64,000 nucleotides of DNA from UMGS687 sp964383665 (GCA_964383665.1 CAYLHO010000002.1:124001-188000), one strand, 5' to 3'; shown: positions 34,661 through 43,406, counted from the stretch's first letter. Notes: generated from the letters alone by a model not told the origin. Translations and numbers: made by a program.

Positions 34661-34994
34661 ACATTGATTGTTCTGGGGGAACTTTTTCAAGGCTTGAAAC
34701 GTTAAGTGTTGTAATTTGTGTTAAGGAATTGAAAGTTTGGTCGATTGAAATGTTTCTTGCTTTTTCAATTTTGCTGTAGTTAGGAGTTATTTTGTTAAAA
34801 ATTTGGATTGCAAAATCAAGGATCTCGGCAACTGAAAGGAACTTTTGTTTGTCATAAACAATAACCTTGTGTTTGTTAAATATTGCAACACCGTGTGAAT
34901 AATCCAAATCGGCAATGAAAGAGTCCAAAATTTCAACTTCTTTCTTAAATTCTAATTCTCTTTTTTTTATGAACTTTCTTTGCCTTATTGTCAT
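34659..34994 (-). CDS. Hypothetical protein, 111 residues
   Basis: Strongly basic N-terminus (TIRQRKFIKKRELEFKKEVE), then a mixed segment with HGVAIFNKHKVIVYDKQKF and a helical C-terminal half. No membrane segment, cysteine pair or known motif seen. AGGGAG precedes ATG 34994, and a consensus promoter lies just upstream, so it is a real monocistronic gene. I do not recognise the family. Confidence 0.65.
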   Translation of the reverse strand: MTIRQRKFIKKRELEFKKEVEILDSFIADLDYSHGVAIFNKHKVIVYDKQKFLSVAEILDFAIQIFNKITPNYSKIEKARNISIDQTFNSLTQITTLNVSSLEKVPPEQSM

Positions 34995-35018
34995 ATTTAT
35001 CTCCCTACATATATTTAT

Positions 35019-35047
35019 TATATATCACGCGTTTTTGTTAATGTCAA
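35019..35047 (-). promoter_or_regulatory. Promoter of the 111-residue protein gene
   Basis: Minus strand TTGACA (35047-35042), 17-bp spacer, TATATA (35024-35019), the last continuing as TATATAAT. Confidence 0.75.
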
Positions 35048-35095
35048 TATCAAAAATAAAAAAATTTTTATTTTTTTGACTAAAAAAAATTTAAT

Positions 35096-35125
35096 TTGAC
35101 ACATCGCAAAAATTTAAGGTATACT
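35096..35125 (+). promoter_or_regulatory. Promoter of the HAD phosphatase gene
   Basis: TTGACA (35096-35101), 18-bp spacer, TATACT (35120-35125). Confidence 0.75.
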
Positions 35126-35150
35126 TGTGGTAAATTAAGGAGAGAAGGAC

Positions 35151-35912
35151 ATGGAAAAATGTGTTATTCTTGTTGACCTCGACGGAACAATTGTTGAAAT
35201 TGCTGGGAAAGAAATTAAAGAAAACGTTATTGGCGAAATTAAAAGACTTAAAGAAAATGGGCACATTCTTGTTGTTGCAACCGGAAGGGCAGTTTCAAGC
35301 GTTAAAAACATTTTGGGAGTTGAAAATTTTAACTTTGTTGCATCGATGTTTGGGAACATAATTTTCGATTCAAACGGGAACGTGGAAATTGTTGGGAACT
35401 TTTTCGACGGTGAAGAAGCAAGAAAACTTGTTAATGCGTTTAATGCAAGCGGAAACTACTGGCTTTATAAAACGGCTTTTGAGAATAAGACCATTTTTTT
35501 GAACGAAGAACTTAATCGATTGCATAATGTTAGGGTTGTTTCTAAAAGCGAATTTGAAAGCGATTTGAACAACAACCAAATTTTTCAAATGCTTGCATAT
35601 GGCGAGGAAATTGAAAAAGTAAAGGACTATGAAAAATCACAGTTTTTCAGAATGCCTGGTGGCTATTTCGACATAACCCCAAAGGGGAACACAAAGAAAA
35701 ATGCAGTTGACTTTTTCAAGAAAAAATTTCCGGGATATAAAACAATTGCAATTGGCGATTCCGAAAACGACGTTGCTGCATTCGAAAATTGTGATGTTTC
35801 AATTGCAATGGGAAATTCTAGCGATGAAATTAAGGCGCACGCAACATATGTTACGAAATCAATTTCGGAAGACGGATTTGTTTATGCCTTTAGAGATATG
35901 TTAAAACTTTAA
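35151..35912 (+). CDS. Cof-type HAD-superfamily phosphatase
   Basis: A 253-residue haloacid-dehalogenase-fold phosphatase of the Cof/type IIB group. Motif I VDLDGTIV (about 6-13) gives the nucleophile Asp, motif II is ATGRAVSSV, a cap domain lies in the middle, and motifs III/IV are TPKGNTKKNAV and AIGDSENDVAAFENCDVSIAMGN cut here to GDSENDVAAFE. These enzymes dephosphorylate sugar phosphates, flavin or nucleotide precursors; the substrate cannot be deduced. AAGGAGAGAAGG precedes ATG 35151. Own promoter; no obvious partner gene. Confidence 0.9.
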   Translation: MEKCVILVDLDGTIVEIAGKEIKENVIGEIKRLKENGHILVVATGRAVSSVKNILGVENFNFVASMFGNIIFDSNGNVEIVGNFFDGEEARKLVNAFNASGNYWLYKTAFENKTIFLNEELNRLHNVRVVSKSEFESDLNNNQIFQMLAYGEEIEKVKDYEKSQFFRMPGGYFDITPKGNTKKNAVDFFKKKFPGYKTIAIGDSENDVAAFENCDVSIAMGNSSDEIKAHATYVTKSISEDGFVYAFRDMLKL

Positions 35913-35983
35913 TATGTCTTCTTTATTTTATTTGAGTTCGATTTTTAACTTTGATATAATAATTTTATTAAAAGGGAAGGGTT

Positions 35984-37702
35984 TTGAAAAAATTATTTCG
36001 GTTTTTTAAGGGGTATAAAAAGCAAATGGTTGGAGCACCGTTGCTTAAGTTTTTTGAAACCATAACCGACATCGTTATTCCGCTTCTTGTTGCAAACATG
36101 ATTGACATAGGCGTTAAGAATCACGATGTTAAATATATTGCAGTTTGGGGCTCGGTTGTTGTTGCGCTTAACATTGTTGGAATTGTTAGCGCAATTCTTT
36201 GTGCGCGCCTTTCGGCAAAAGCATGCTCCGGGGTTAGTTATCAAATGCGCAAGGGCTTATATGAGCACATTAACACTCTTTCCCATGCTGAACTCGACAA
36301 GTTTGGAACGGCATCGCTTAACAACAGAATGACCCATGACGTTTCAAGAATCGACACGGCGCTTGGAATGTTTTTAAGAACAGTTATGCGAACCCCGTTT
36401 TTAATTATTGGCTCAACTGTTATGGCAATGATAATCGACCTTAAACTTTCGCTTCTTTTCCTTGCTGTTGCGCCGCTTATTTTGCTTGTTGTTTTCTTAA
36501 TTTTGAAAAAAACCGAGCCTCTTTATGACAAAACCCAAAAAGATTTGGACAAAGTTTCGGAAATAACCCGCGAAAATTTGGAGGGAGCAAGGGTTATTCG
36601 TGCATTCAACAAACAAGAGTTTGAGGAAAAAAGATTTTCTTTGGCGGCAAAAAAGCTTAGGAAATCCGCAACAAAAGTTGTTTCAATTTCCTCGCTCATG
36701 ACGCCAATAACCGGAACGATAATCAACTTTGCTGTTATTGCGGTTATGTGGTTTGGCGGACTTCAAGTTAACGTTGGAGGTTTAACCCAAGGGCAAATTA
36801 TTGCGTTTGTTAACTACCTTCTTCAAATTGCTGCTGCGCTTGTTTCGCTTGCGAACTTGATTATTGCTTTCATTAAAGCATTCAATTGCGCAAACAGAAT
36901 TAACGAGGTTTTTGAAACGAAACCTTCGGTTGTTGAAACGAACAAGGAAGAAATTGTTGTTGAAACAACAAATGAAATTCCAAAAATTGAATTTAAAAAT
37001 GTCAGCTTTAAATATTCCAATTCCTCAAAAACTGCCGTTAAGAACTTGAGTTTCAAGGCATATCGCGGGCAAACAATTGGAATTATTGGCGGAACAGGAA
37101 GCGGGAAAAGCAGCGTTATTAACCTCATTCCAAGATTCTACGACGCAACAAGCGGAAAGGTTTTGATTGACGGGGTTGACGTTAAAGAATATTCCTTTGG
37201 TCAACTTCGCGGGAAAATTGGAATTGTTCCTCAAAAAGCAGTTTTGTTTAAGGGCTCGCTTAAGGAAAATCTTCGATGGCGAAAACAAGACGCAACAATT
37301 GATGAAATTCAAAAAGCAATAAGAATTTCGCAAAGCGAGGAGTTTGTTAAGGAACTTCCTGAAAGGTTGAATTTTAAGGTTCAAGCCGGAGGGAAAAACT
37401 TTTCGGGCGGTCAGCGCCAACGCCTAACAATTGCGCGTGCGCTTGTTGGCGACCCCGAAATTCTTATTCTTGACGACAGCGCCTCTGCGTTGGACTTTGC
37501 AACCGATGCTGCGCTTCGAAAGGCAATTAAAGACGAAGTTGACGCAACGGTTATTTTGGTTTCCCAACGCGCAAATACCGTTCGAAACGCGAACCTCATA
37601 ATTGTTATGGAGGGCGGCGATGTTGTTGGAATGGGAACTCATAAGGAACTTATGGAATCTTGCACTGTCTATCAAGAAATCTATTCATCTCAAACAAAAT
37701 AA
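35984..37702 (+). CDS. Heterodimeric ABC exporter subunit A (degenerate ATP site)
   Basis: A 572-residue ABCB-type half-transporter with six membrane helices (to about 320) and a C-terminal nucleotide-binding domain: Walker A GGTGSGKSS, signature FSGGQRQRLT, Walker B ILILDDSASALD. The catalytic Glu after Walker B is Asp and the H-loop His is Gln (LVSQRANT). This is the degenerate half of TM287/288- or BmrCD-like exporters. It starts at TTG 35984, preceded by GGGAAGGG; a TATAAT lies near 35955. The partner gene follows after 27 bases. Expected to export drugs, lipids or peptides. Confidence 0.88.
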   Translation: MKKLFRFFKGYKKQMVGAPLLKFFETITDIVIPLLVANMIDIGVKNHDVKYIAVWGSVVVALNIVGIVSAILCARLSAKACSGVSYQMRKGLYEHINTLSHAELDKFGTASLNNRMTHDVSRIDTALGMFLRTVMRTPFLIIGSTVMAMIIDLKLSLLFLAVAPLILLVVFLILKKTEPLYDKTQKDLDKVSEITRENLEGARVIRAFNKQEFEEKRFSLAAKKLRKSATKVVSISSLMTPITGTIINFAVIAVMWFGGLQVNVGGLTQGQIIAFVNYLLQIAAALVSLANLIIAFIKAFNCANRINEVFETKPSVVETNKEEIVVETTNEIPKIEFKNVSFKYSNSSKTAVKNLSFKAYRGQTIGIIGGTGSGKSSVINLIPRFYDATSGKVLIDGVDVKEYSFGQLRGKIGIVPQKAVLFKGSLKENLRWRKQDATIDEIQKAIRISQSEEFVKELPERLNFKVQAGGKNFSGGQRQRLTIARALVGDPEILILDDSASALDFATDAALRKAIKDEVDATVILVSQRANTVRNANLIIVMEGGDVVGMGTHKELMESCTVYQEIYSSQTK

Positions 37703-37729
37703 AAGTCGAAAATAAATTAGGAGATTAAA

Positions 37730-39742
37730 TTGGCAAAAAAGGAAATTGAACAACAAAGAACAAAAGCGCAGGAACGCGAGTTCAGGAAATTGCAAAAAGC
37801 AATTGCCTCTTTGCCCAAGCCTTCTTTTAATAACCCCGAAAGAGTTCAACCCGCAAAAGAAGTTAACGTTCCAAGCGTCATTCCGGCGGCAATTAATAAT
37901 CCCGTTGTTGCTTCAAACGAGGAGAAGGTTCAAAAAATTATTGATGCACCATTAATTTTGGACACCAACTCCAAACGAATTGAAAGCGTTGCAAAAATTA
38001 AAAAACCAAAAGCTCGCTCAACAATTTTCCGAACCCTTGCCTATCTCAAAAAAGATTGGTGGCTTGTTGTTCTTGCAATTTTGTTTGCAGCAATAAACTC
38101 TGTTTGTGAAATTTTTATCCCAGTTCTAATTGGCGACGGAATTGACTATATCGTTGGGCCAAACGAAGTTCAGTTCGACATGATTTTGAAATATATTGGC
38201 TATCTTTCAATTTGCATTGTTGGATTTGCTCTTTTCAAATGGCTTCTTTCAAGGGTTGCAAATGGGCTTGCCTATCGCGTTGAGCAAAAACTCCATAATG
38301 ACATTTTCCAAAAATTCAATAAAGTTCCGCTTAAATATATCGACAATTCAAGCCATGGCGACTTGCAAAGCAGAATGGTTAACGACGTTGACCTTATAAC
38401 CGATGGCTTTGTTCTTGGGTTAACAACATTTTTCGATGCGCTTGCAACTGCAGTTTTAACAATTGTTTTTATGCTTCGAATTAACGTCACAATTTCAATT
38501 GTTGTTATTTGCGTAACCCCAATTTCAATTGTTGTTGCTGTTGTTATTGCGAAACTTTGCCACAAACTTTTCAAAAAACAAGCGAAAGCTGTTGGCGACC
38601 TTTCTGGGGTTCTTGTTGAAATGGTTGGGAATCAAAAAATTGTTAAAGGCTTTTCATATGAGGATCGTTCAATTGAAAAGTTTGACGAAATCAATTTGAA
38701 ACTTAAAAATGCAAATGAAAAAGCAATGTATTATTCTTCGCTTTCTGCGCCAATTGCGCGTTTTGTTAATGGCTTGCTTTATGCAACCGTTGCAATTATG
38801 GGGTGCTTGTTTGCGCTTAAGGGAACGATGACCGTTGGGAACATTTCGGTTTTGCTTTCGTTTGCGAACAAATATACAAGACCATATAACGACATTGCTG
38901 ATGTTTTTGCCGACCTTCAAGCAGCCTATGCCTCGGCGGTTCGTGTTTTCAATGTTTTGGACATGAAAAACGAAATAAGCGATTTTGGTCTTCCAGAAAT
39001 TAAAAAATGCACGGGCGAAGTTGTTTTTGAGGACGTAAGTTTTTCCTACACTCAAGAAAAGAAACTTATTCAAACCCTCAACCTTAATGTTAAAAAAGGG
39101 CAAAAGGTTGCAATTGTTGGACCAACAGGCTGCGGCAAGAGCACACTTATAAACTTGCTTATGCGGTTCTATGACGTTGACAAGGGCGAAATTTTTGTAA
39201 GCGGCTATCCAATTGAATCGGTAACCCGAAAAAGCCTTAGACAGCAATATGGAATGGTCCTTCAAGAAACATGGCTGTTTTCCGCGTCAATTCGCGATAA
39301 CATTGCCTATGGAAAGGAAAATGCAACCGATGCCGAAATTCGAAAAGCGGCGCGCCTTGCCGGGGCAGACTTCTTCATTCAAACAATGCCAAACGGCTAT
39401 AACACAATCATCAACGAAAATGGCGACAACCTTTCCCAAGGACAAAAGCAACTTATTTGCATTGCGCGCCTTATGCTTGCAAAACCCCCAATGTTAATTT
39501 TGGACGAGGCAACAAGCAACATTGACACGCGAACCGAGCTTGCAATTCAAAGCGCGTTCGACAAAATGATGGAAGGGAAAACAAGTTTCATCGTTGCCCA
39601 CAGGCTTTCAACAATTGTTTCGGCGGACTTAATTCTTGTTATGAACAAAGGAAACATAATTGAGCAGGGAACTCATAAACAGCTTCTTGCCCAAAAGGGT
39701 TTCTACTACAATTTATATAACAGTCAGTTCAGCAGATATTAA
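37730..39742 (+). CDS. Heterodimeric ABC exporter subunit B (catalytic ATP site)
   Basis: A 670-residue partner of the preceding gene. An unusual hydrophilic N-terminal extension of about 100 residues precedes six membrane helices. The ATPase domain has Walker A GPTGCGKST, signature LSQGQKQ, Walker B PMLILDEATSNID with the catalytic Glu, and H-loop VAHRLST. Together with the upstream subunit it forms one competent and one degenerate ATP site, as in known asymmetric exporters. Start is TTG 37730, with AGGAGA seven bases before it. A terminator follows. Confidence 0.9.
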   Translation: MAKKEIEQQRTKAQEREFRKLQKAIASLPKPSFNNPERVQPAKEVNVPSVIPAAINNPVVASNEEKVQKIIDAPLILDTNSKRIESVAKIKKPKARSTIFRTLAYLKKDWWLVVLAILFAAINSVCEIFIPVLIGDGIDYIVGPNEVQFDMILKYIGYLSICIVGFALFKWLLSRVANGLAYRVEQKLHNDIFQKFNKVPLKYIDNSSHGDLQSRMVNDVDLITDGFVLGLTTFFDALATAVLTIVFMLRINVTISIVVICVTPISIVVAVVIAKLCHKLFKKQAKAVGDLSGVLVEMVGNQKIVKGFSYEDRSIEKFDEINLKLKNANEKAMYYSSLSAPIARFVNGLLYATVAIMGCLFALKGTMTVGNISVLLSFANKYTRPYNDIADVFADLQAAYASAVRVFNVLDMKNEISDFGLPEIKKCTGEVVFEDVSFSYTQEKKLIQTLNLNVKKGQKVAIVGPTGCGKSTLINLLMRFYDVDKGEIFVSGYPIESVTRKSLRQQYGMVLQETWLFSASIRDNIAYGKENATDAEIRKAARLAGADFFIQTMPNGYNTIINENGDNLSQGQKQLICIARLMLAKPPMLILDEATSNIDTRTELAIQSAFDKMMEGKTSFIVAHRLSTIVSADLILVMNKGNIIEQGTHKQLLAQKGFYYNLYNSQFSRY

Positions 39743-39765
39743 AAACGGCATAAGCCGTTTTTTTT
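39741..39765 (+). terminator. Terminator after the ABC exporter pair
   Basis: AAAAACGGC, loop ATAA, GCCGTTTTT and more T, overlapping the stop codon. Confidence 0.85.
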
Positions 39766-39943
39766 CTTTCAAATTGAAAAATTTAATTGAAAAATATTGT
39801 AAGAGTTTTAACAAAATTTTTCGAAAAATTTACACTTTTTGTTATAAAATAAACTTTTTTTCTTTAAAAAAGCCCGAAAATACGGCGGTTTGTCGAATTT
39901 TTAAGAAAAATAAAAAAATTTTTAAAAAAAGCGTGAAAATGTT

Positions 39944-39971
39944 TTGCGTTTTTGGGAATGCTATGTATAAT
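39944..39971 (+). promoter_or_regulatory. Promoter of the TasA-like gene, with a possible 0A box upstream
   Basis: TTGCGT (39944-39949), 16-bp spacer, TATAAT (39966-39971). About 50 bp upstream TTTGTCGAA (39889-39897) matches the Spo0A box core TGTCGAA. The rest of 39766-40003 is AT-rich without a gene. Confidence 0.55.
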
Positions 39972-40003
39972 AATAAGGAAATCTAAAAAAGGAGGGGGAT
40001 GAT

Positions 40004-40528
40004 ATGAAGTTAAAAGCTAAGTTGATCTCAACAATCGCTGCGTTTGCTATGGTTCTTTGCTTAACAATCGTTGGTGTTTGGGCAGCTGCTTCAGTTAAGG
40101 TAAACGTAACTGGAACTGTTACATACTCAACTCAAGACGTTAACGTTAAAGTTGAAGGCTCAATCGCTGGTATTGTAGGCGCTAGCGAAAAAACTTTCAC
40201 TCAAGAATGGGACGCTGATGACACAACCGGCGAAGCAACATGGGCTCTTGGAGACATCGCATTCGAAAAGAACGCACAAGTTGTTATCACATTGAAAGTT
40301 ACAAACCTCAGCACAGAAGATAACATCACAGCTACATTGTCAAACCAAGGCGCTGCTTCTGGAACAAACACAACAGCAGCTCTCGGAGCAACAACAACAG
40401 CAACAATCAACGCTTCTGCTTCTGAAACAAAGAATTCACAAGAATTCACTTTCACAATCACTGTTGGTGACTGGAACAAAGCAGCAAGCTACACAATTGA
40501 TCTTGACTTAGATATCGTTAAGGCTTAA
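40004..40528 (+). CDS. Secreted, TasA/camelysin-like matrix protein candidate
   Basis: A 174-residue exported protein. Signal peptide with a basic start (MKLKAKL) and a hydrophobic core ending near WAAAS. The mature part is a Thr/Ala/Asn-rich beta protein with no cysteines (VKVNVTGTVTYSTQDVNVKV, then FTFTITVGDWNKAASYTI). The next gene is a SipW-type signal peptidase, the processing enzyme that pairs with TasA/CalY fibre proteins. Very strong site AAGGAGGGGGATG before ATG 40004. Codon use differs from the neighbours (many ATC, AAC, TTC, GAC, GCT, CTC), as expected for a highly expressed gene. A TasA-like role is inferred mainly from context. Confidence 0.65.
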   Translation: MKLKAKLISTIAAFAMVLCLTIVGVWAAASVKVNVTGTVTYSTQDVNVKVEGSIAGIVGASEKTFTQEWDADDTTGEATWALGDIAFEKNAQVVITLKVTNLSTEDNITATLSNQGAASGTNTTAALGATTTATINASASETKNSQEFTFTITVGDWNKAASYTIDLDLDIVKA

Positions 40529-40547
40529 TTGTTTAGTTGAAAGAAAA

Positions 40548-40604
40548 GGGTTATTTCATCATAAATAAGAAATTATTTATGAAAGAGATAACTCTTTTTT
40601 TTTA
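40548..40604 (+). terminator. Terminator after the TasA-like gene
   Basis: Long imperfect hairpin: GGGTTAT...ATCATAAATAA pairs with TTATTTATGA...ATAACTC, followed by TTTTTTTTT. Confidence 0.75.
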
Positions 40605-40665
40605 GTTTTATATTGCTTTTTTGTTTAAAAGAAAAAATTAATTTGAAAATTACCCATAAAACTTT

Positions 40666-40693
40666 TTGAGTTTTGAATTAAATAATATATAAT
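40666..40693 (+). promoter_or_regulatory. Promoter of the signal peptidase gene
   Basis: TTGAGT (40666-40671), 16-bp spacer, TATAAT (40688-40693). So the peptidase can be expressed apart from the TasA-like gene. Confidence 0.75.
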
Positions 40694-40735
40694 GTAAAGG
40701 TAAATACTAATATAAAAGGAAATTAGAGGGGGAAA

Positions 40736-41473
40736 ATGAAAAGACTTTCGAAAGCATTTAATGTTATAACCGATGTCATTTTCTTTTTGGTAATGGGGTT
40801 GCTTATTGTTTACCTTGTTATTTCATTCTCTGCTAAATTTTCTCATGGTGTTCCTTCCTATTTTGGCTATTCCTATGTTCGCGTTATGTCGCGCTCGATG
40901 GAGGCAAGCGGAATTTACAAGGGAGACATTGTTGTTCTTAAAAGAGTTAACGTTTCCGAAATTAAAGTTGGAGATGTTATTGCATACTATCTTTATGACG
41001 GCTCGCCGGTCCAATTCCCTGCAGATGGGGACGAACCTGAAGAAGTTTTGGACTATCCAACAAACCAAGAGTCTCATAAAACAACAATAATTTTCCACCA
41101 AGTTGTTTCCATTCGCGTTGATAAATACGGTCATCGCTGGTTTAGGACGTATGGAACAAGCAACATAAACACCGAAACAGGTAAACCAATTCTTGACCCA
41201 TGGGTTCGCGGGGATTATGTTATTGGAATTTATAATCAAACATGGGTTGCAAGTGTTATTAAGTTCATAACCTCAACAGCCGGAATCATAACAATTGTTG
41301 TTGTTCCGTCGGCGCTTGTTGCGCTAATGCTTCTTTTCAGCATGATCGACACGGTTGACAAAATGATGAAAATGAAAAAACTTGCAGCAGCGCTTCCAAC
41401 AACCTCGGGGCTTATTGAGGGTGAGGACAATCCGGACGCAGAAAAGCCGCCGGAAGAGCAAAAAGACGAATAG
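40736..41473 (+). CDS. Signal peptidase I, SipW type
   Basis: A 245-residue membrane peptidase. A first membrane helix (about 12-33) precedes VMSRSMEASGIYKGDIVVLKR cut to the catalytic box SRSMEASGIYKGD, whose Ser-Met pair is the active site. EIKVGDVIAYY follows, then FHQVVSI with His in place of the bacterial-type Lys, the mark of the SipW/eukaryote-like branch, and WFRTYGTSN and VRGDYVIG. A second membrane helix lies at about 178-203, then a charged tail. It probably cleaves the TasA-like protein encoded upstream. GAGGGGG precedes ATG 40736. Confidence 0.88.
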   Translation: MKRLSKAFNVITDVIFFLVMGLLIVYLVISFSAKFSHGVPSYFGYSYVRVMSRSMEASGIYKGDIVVLKRVNVSEIKVGDVIAYYLYDGSPVQFPADGDEPEEVLDYPTNQESHKTTIIFHQVVSIRVDKYGHRWFRTYGTSNINTETGKPILDPWVRGDYVIGIYNQTWVASVIKFITSTAGIITIVVVPSALVALMLLFSMIDTVDKMMKMKKLAAALPTTSGLIEGEDNPDAEKPPEEQKDE

Positions 41474-41502
41474 AAAAAACGCTTTGATAAAAGCGTTTTT
41501 TT
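41474..41502. terminator. Bidirectional terminator, signal peptidase / regulator
   Basis: AAAAACGCTTT (41475-41485), GATA, AAAGCGTTTTT (41490-41500), shared by convergent genes. Confidence 0.9.
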
Positions 41503-42544
41503 AAATCACATTGTTTTGAACCCTTTTAATCATTTGATTAATTTCCCTGTTTGCATTCATAACAATGATTTCTGTGTTTGGATTATCGGATTTCCAAACC
41601 CTAAAAATCTCATCGGCAAAGGCTTGACCAATTTTTGGAACCAAACGGAAATCAAGGCAAATTTCTTTAAACTTATTCATTCCTGTCATTAGGCGTCTTG
41701 CTTGCGAACGAGAAATGTAGATTGATTCACTTTCATTATATTCAAGGCGTTTAACTGAAATAATGGTTTTGCAAAAACCTTCATCTGGATCTGCAAATTG
41801 ATTGAAAACTTCGCTTAAAGAAATTTTATTTGCAATGCTAATTTTGAATGCAACAGCTGTCCCTTTAAATTGCTTATTTTTTTGAACAATTGCTTTATCG
41901 TCGTCGGGTTTGGAAAGATTTGCGGTTGAGAATGTTAAGTCGTTTGCAAGAATTAAGAAATAGTCGGCGCATTTTGACGAAAAGAAAATTCCTTCTCCCG
42001 TGTGTGATTTTGGGTTCGTTGTAACTTTCCCTTTCATAAGTTCGAAAACCGAATGTTCAATATTTTCAAGATTAAATTTTCTTTTAATTTTCTCGAAAAT
42101 TCCAACCCCATTATCAATTACATAGGTTGTAACATCAACCGACGTTATGCTCATAATAACTTTAATTTCATTTCCTTCGGAATGTTCAATTGCGTTGTTA
42201 AAAATTTCTGAATAGATATAATCAAAAATTTCTCGTGCATTTTGGGGGAGGAATGAAACTAAAGGTCGAACCTCGCTTAACGATTCAAATTCACTTATTT
42301 TTCCAATTGAATATTTAAATTCCTTATCAACAGGAACAAGCGTAAGTTTTTGGGTTCTTCCAACTCGTTTTTTTCGAATAACATTATCATTTGAGAGCTT
42401 ATTAATAAGCTTATAAATTGCTTGAACTGAAACTCCAAATTCATTTGAAAGGTTATGGATTAATTCCGCATCTAAAAGATGTTGGGAAATATTAACTAAA
42501 ATTTTTTCAATTAATGTGTTTTTATTTTCTTTACTTATCGACAT
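41501..42544 (-). CDS. HTH - HATPase - DUF4325 (STAS-like) regulator
   Basis: A 347-residue protein with three parts. Residues 1-75 form a winged helix (LIHNLSNEFGVSVQAIYKLINKL). Residues 95-235 form a histidine-kinase-like ATPase fold without a kinase His: N-box YSEIFNNAIEHSEG, G1 DNGVGIF, G2 HTGEGIFFSS. Residues 255-345 match DUF4325 (SRSQARRLMTGMNKFKE, DFRLVPKIGQAFADEIFRVW). Single-chain combinations like this are thought to be ATP-responsive regulators. GGAG precedes ATG 42544; the promoter has a good -10 (42567-42562) but no -35, and six iterons begin just upstream. It may activate its own gene through these. Confidence 0.8.
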   Translation of the reverse strand: MSISKENKNTLIEKILVNISQHLLDAELIHNLSNEFGVSVQAIYKLINKLSNDNVIRKKRVGRTQKLTLVPVDKEFKYSIGKISEFESLSEVRPLVSFLPQNAREIFDYIYSEIFNNAIEHSEGNEIKVIMSITSVDVTTYVIDNGVGIFEKIKRKFNLENIEHSVFELMKGKVTTNPKSHTGEGIFFSSKCADYFLILANDLTFSTANLSKPDDDKAIVQKNKQFKGTAVAFKISIANKISLSEVFNQFADPDEGFCKTIISVKRLEYNESESIYISRSQARRLMTGMNKFKEICLDFRLVPKIGQAFADEIFRVWKSDNPNTEIIVMNANREINQMIKRVQNNVI

Positions 42545-42593
42545 GTTTTTTCTCCATTGTAATTATATCCCTTGTGTCAAGATATATAACTAA

Positions 42594-42713
42594 ATTGTAA
42601 ACTTAAATTTAACAATTGTCAACTTAAATTTAACAATTGTAAACTTAACAAAGGTTAATTGTAAACTTAATGATGATTGATTGTAAACTTAAGGTCTTTA
42701 ATTGTAAACTTAA
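42594..42713. repeat. Six helically phased 13-bp iterons, ATTGTAAACTTAA
   Basis: Direct copies start at 42594, 42615 (one change, TCAAC), 42636, 42658, 42680 and 42701, spaced 21, 21, 22, 22 and 21 bp, i.e. two helical turns each. All have the same orientation. They lie between the divergent regulator and HD genes, directly upstream of the regulator's -35 position and 33 bp before the HD gene's -35. Confidence 0.9.
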
Positions 42714-42745
42714 TTTTGCACTTTTGCAATTTTAAACGATTTGTT

Positions 42746-42774
42746 TTGAAAAAAGGTTGTATATATTATATAAT
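42746..42774 (+). promoter_or_regulatory. Promoter of the HD hydrolase gene
   Basis: TTGAAA (42746-42751), 17-bp spacer, TATAAT (42769-42774), then AGGAAGG before ATG 42794. Confidence 0.8.
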
Positions 42775-42793
42775 ATATTTGTAGGAAGGAAAA

Positions 42794-43375
42794 ATGGACT
42801 ATCAAGAAGAGTTTAAGAAAATTTTTAAGGAAAACATAAAGCGCGAAGGCTCTGACAAACTTTTGGAGTGGCTTGAAAAAAGTGATTTTTTCTCTGCGCC
42901 TGCGTCAACAAAATTCCACAGCGCCCATGAAGGCGGTCTTTGCGAGCACAGCGTTAAGGTTTACGAAAGATTTTTGAAACTTGTTAGAAACGAGTTTGGC
43001 GAAAATTTTGAGGAAAAAATTTCAAAAGAAAGCATCGCATTAATTGCGCTTTGTCATGACGTTTGCAAAGTTAACACCTATAAAACAGACTTTCGAAATG
43101 TTAAGGAAAACGGGGCATGGGTTCAAAAGCCATATTATGCCGTTGACGACAAGTTGCCATATGGTCATGGCGAAAAATCGGTTTACATAATCAACGGATT
43201 CACTCGCCTTTCTCGCGAGGAAGCGCTTGCAATAAATTGGCACATGGGCGCGTTTGACCTTCGAGTTCAAGGCGGAAGTTATGCGCTTAAAGATGCATAT
43301 TTGGCATATCCAACCGCGCTTCTTCTCCACATTGCCGATGTTATGGCAACATATTTAGACGAGGAACAGGGTTAA
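42794..43375 (+). CDS. HD-domain hydrolase
   Basis: A 193-residue metal-dependent phosphohydrolase of the HD superfamily. Ligand candidates in order: H in SAHEGGLCEHS (about 44-52), the HD pair in ALCHDVCKV (about 88-89), GHGEKS, and NWHMG. Similar stand-alone HD proteins in Firmicutes are annotated as nucleotide hydrolases; the substrate is unknown. It is divergent from the HTH/HATPase regulator across the iteron array, which suggests common control. AGGAAGG precedes ATG 42794; a terminator follows. Confidence 0.85.
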   Translation: MDYQEEFKKIFKENIKREGSDKLLEWLEKSDFFSAPASTKFHSAHEGGLCEHSVKVYERFLKLVRNEFGENFEEKISKESIALIALCHDVCKVNTYKTDFRNVKENGAWVQKPYYAVDDKLPYGHGEKSVYIINGFTRLSREEALAINWHMGAFDLRVQGGSYALKDAYLAYPTALLLHIADVMATYLDEEQG

Positions 43376-43377
43376 GA

Positions 43378-43406
43378 AAAAACTTGGGTTATCCCAGGTT
43401 TTTTTC
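43378..43406 (+). terminator. Terminator after the HD gene
   Basis: AAAAACTTGGG, TTAT, CCCAGGTTTTTTT with one mismatch in the stem. Confidence 0.8.

Noticed and set aside
37411..37599. Minus-strand frames across the ABC exporter genes
   Set aside because: Shadow frames produced by the strong codon bias; the plus-strand genes carry complete ATPase motifs.
39660..39986. 108-codon plus-strand frame after the ABC exporter
   Set aside because: It overlaps the ABC gene, crosses a terminator, and the new part only translates AT-rich sequence into Lys/Phe/Asn runs.
42594..42713. Iterons considered as a CRISPR array or replication origin
   Set aside because: Repeats are 13 bp with 8-9-bp spacers, no cas genes or DnaA-type boxes (TTATCCACA) are seen, and the array sits at a divergent promoter.
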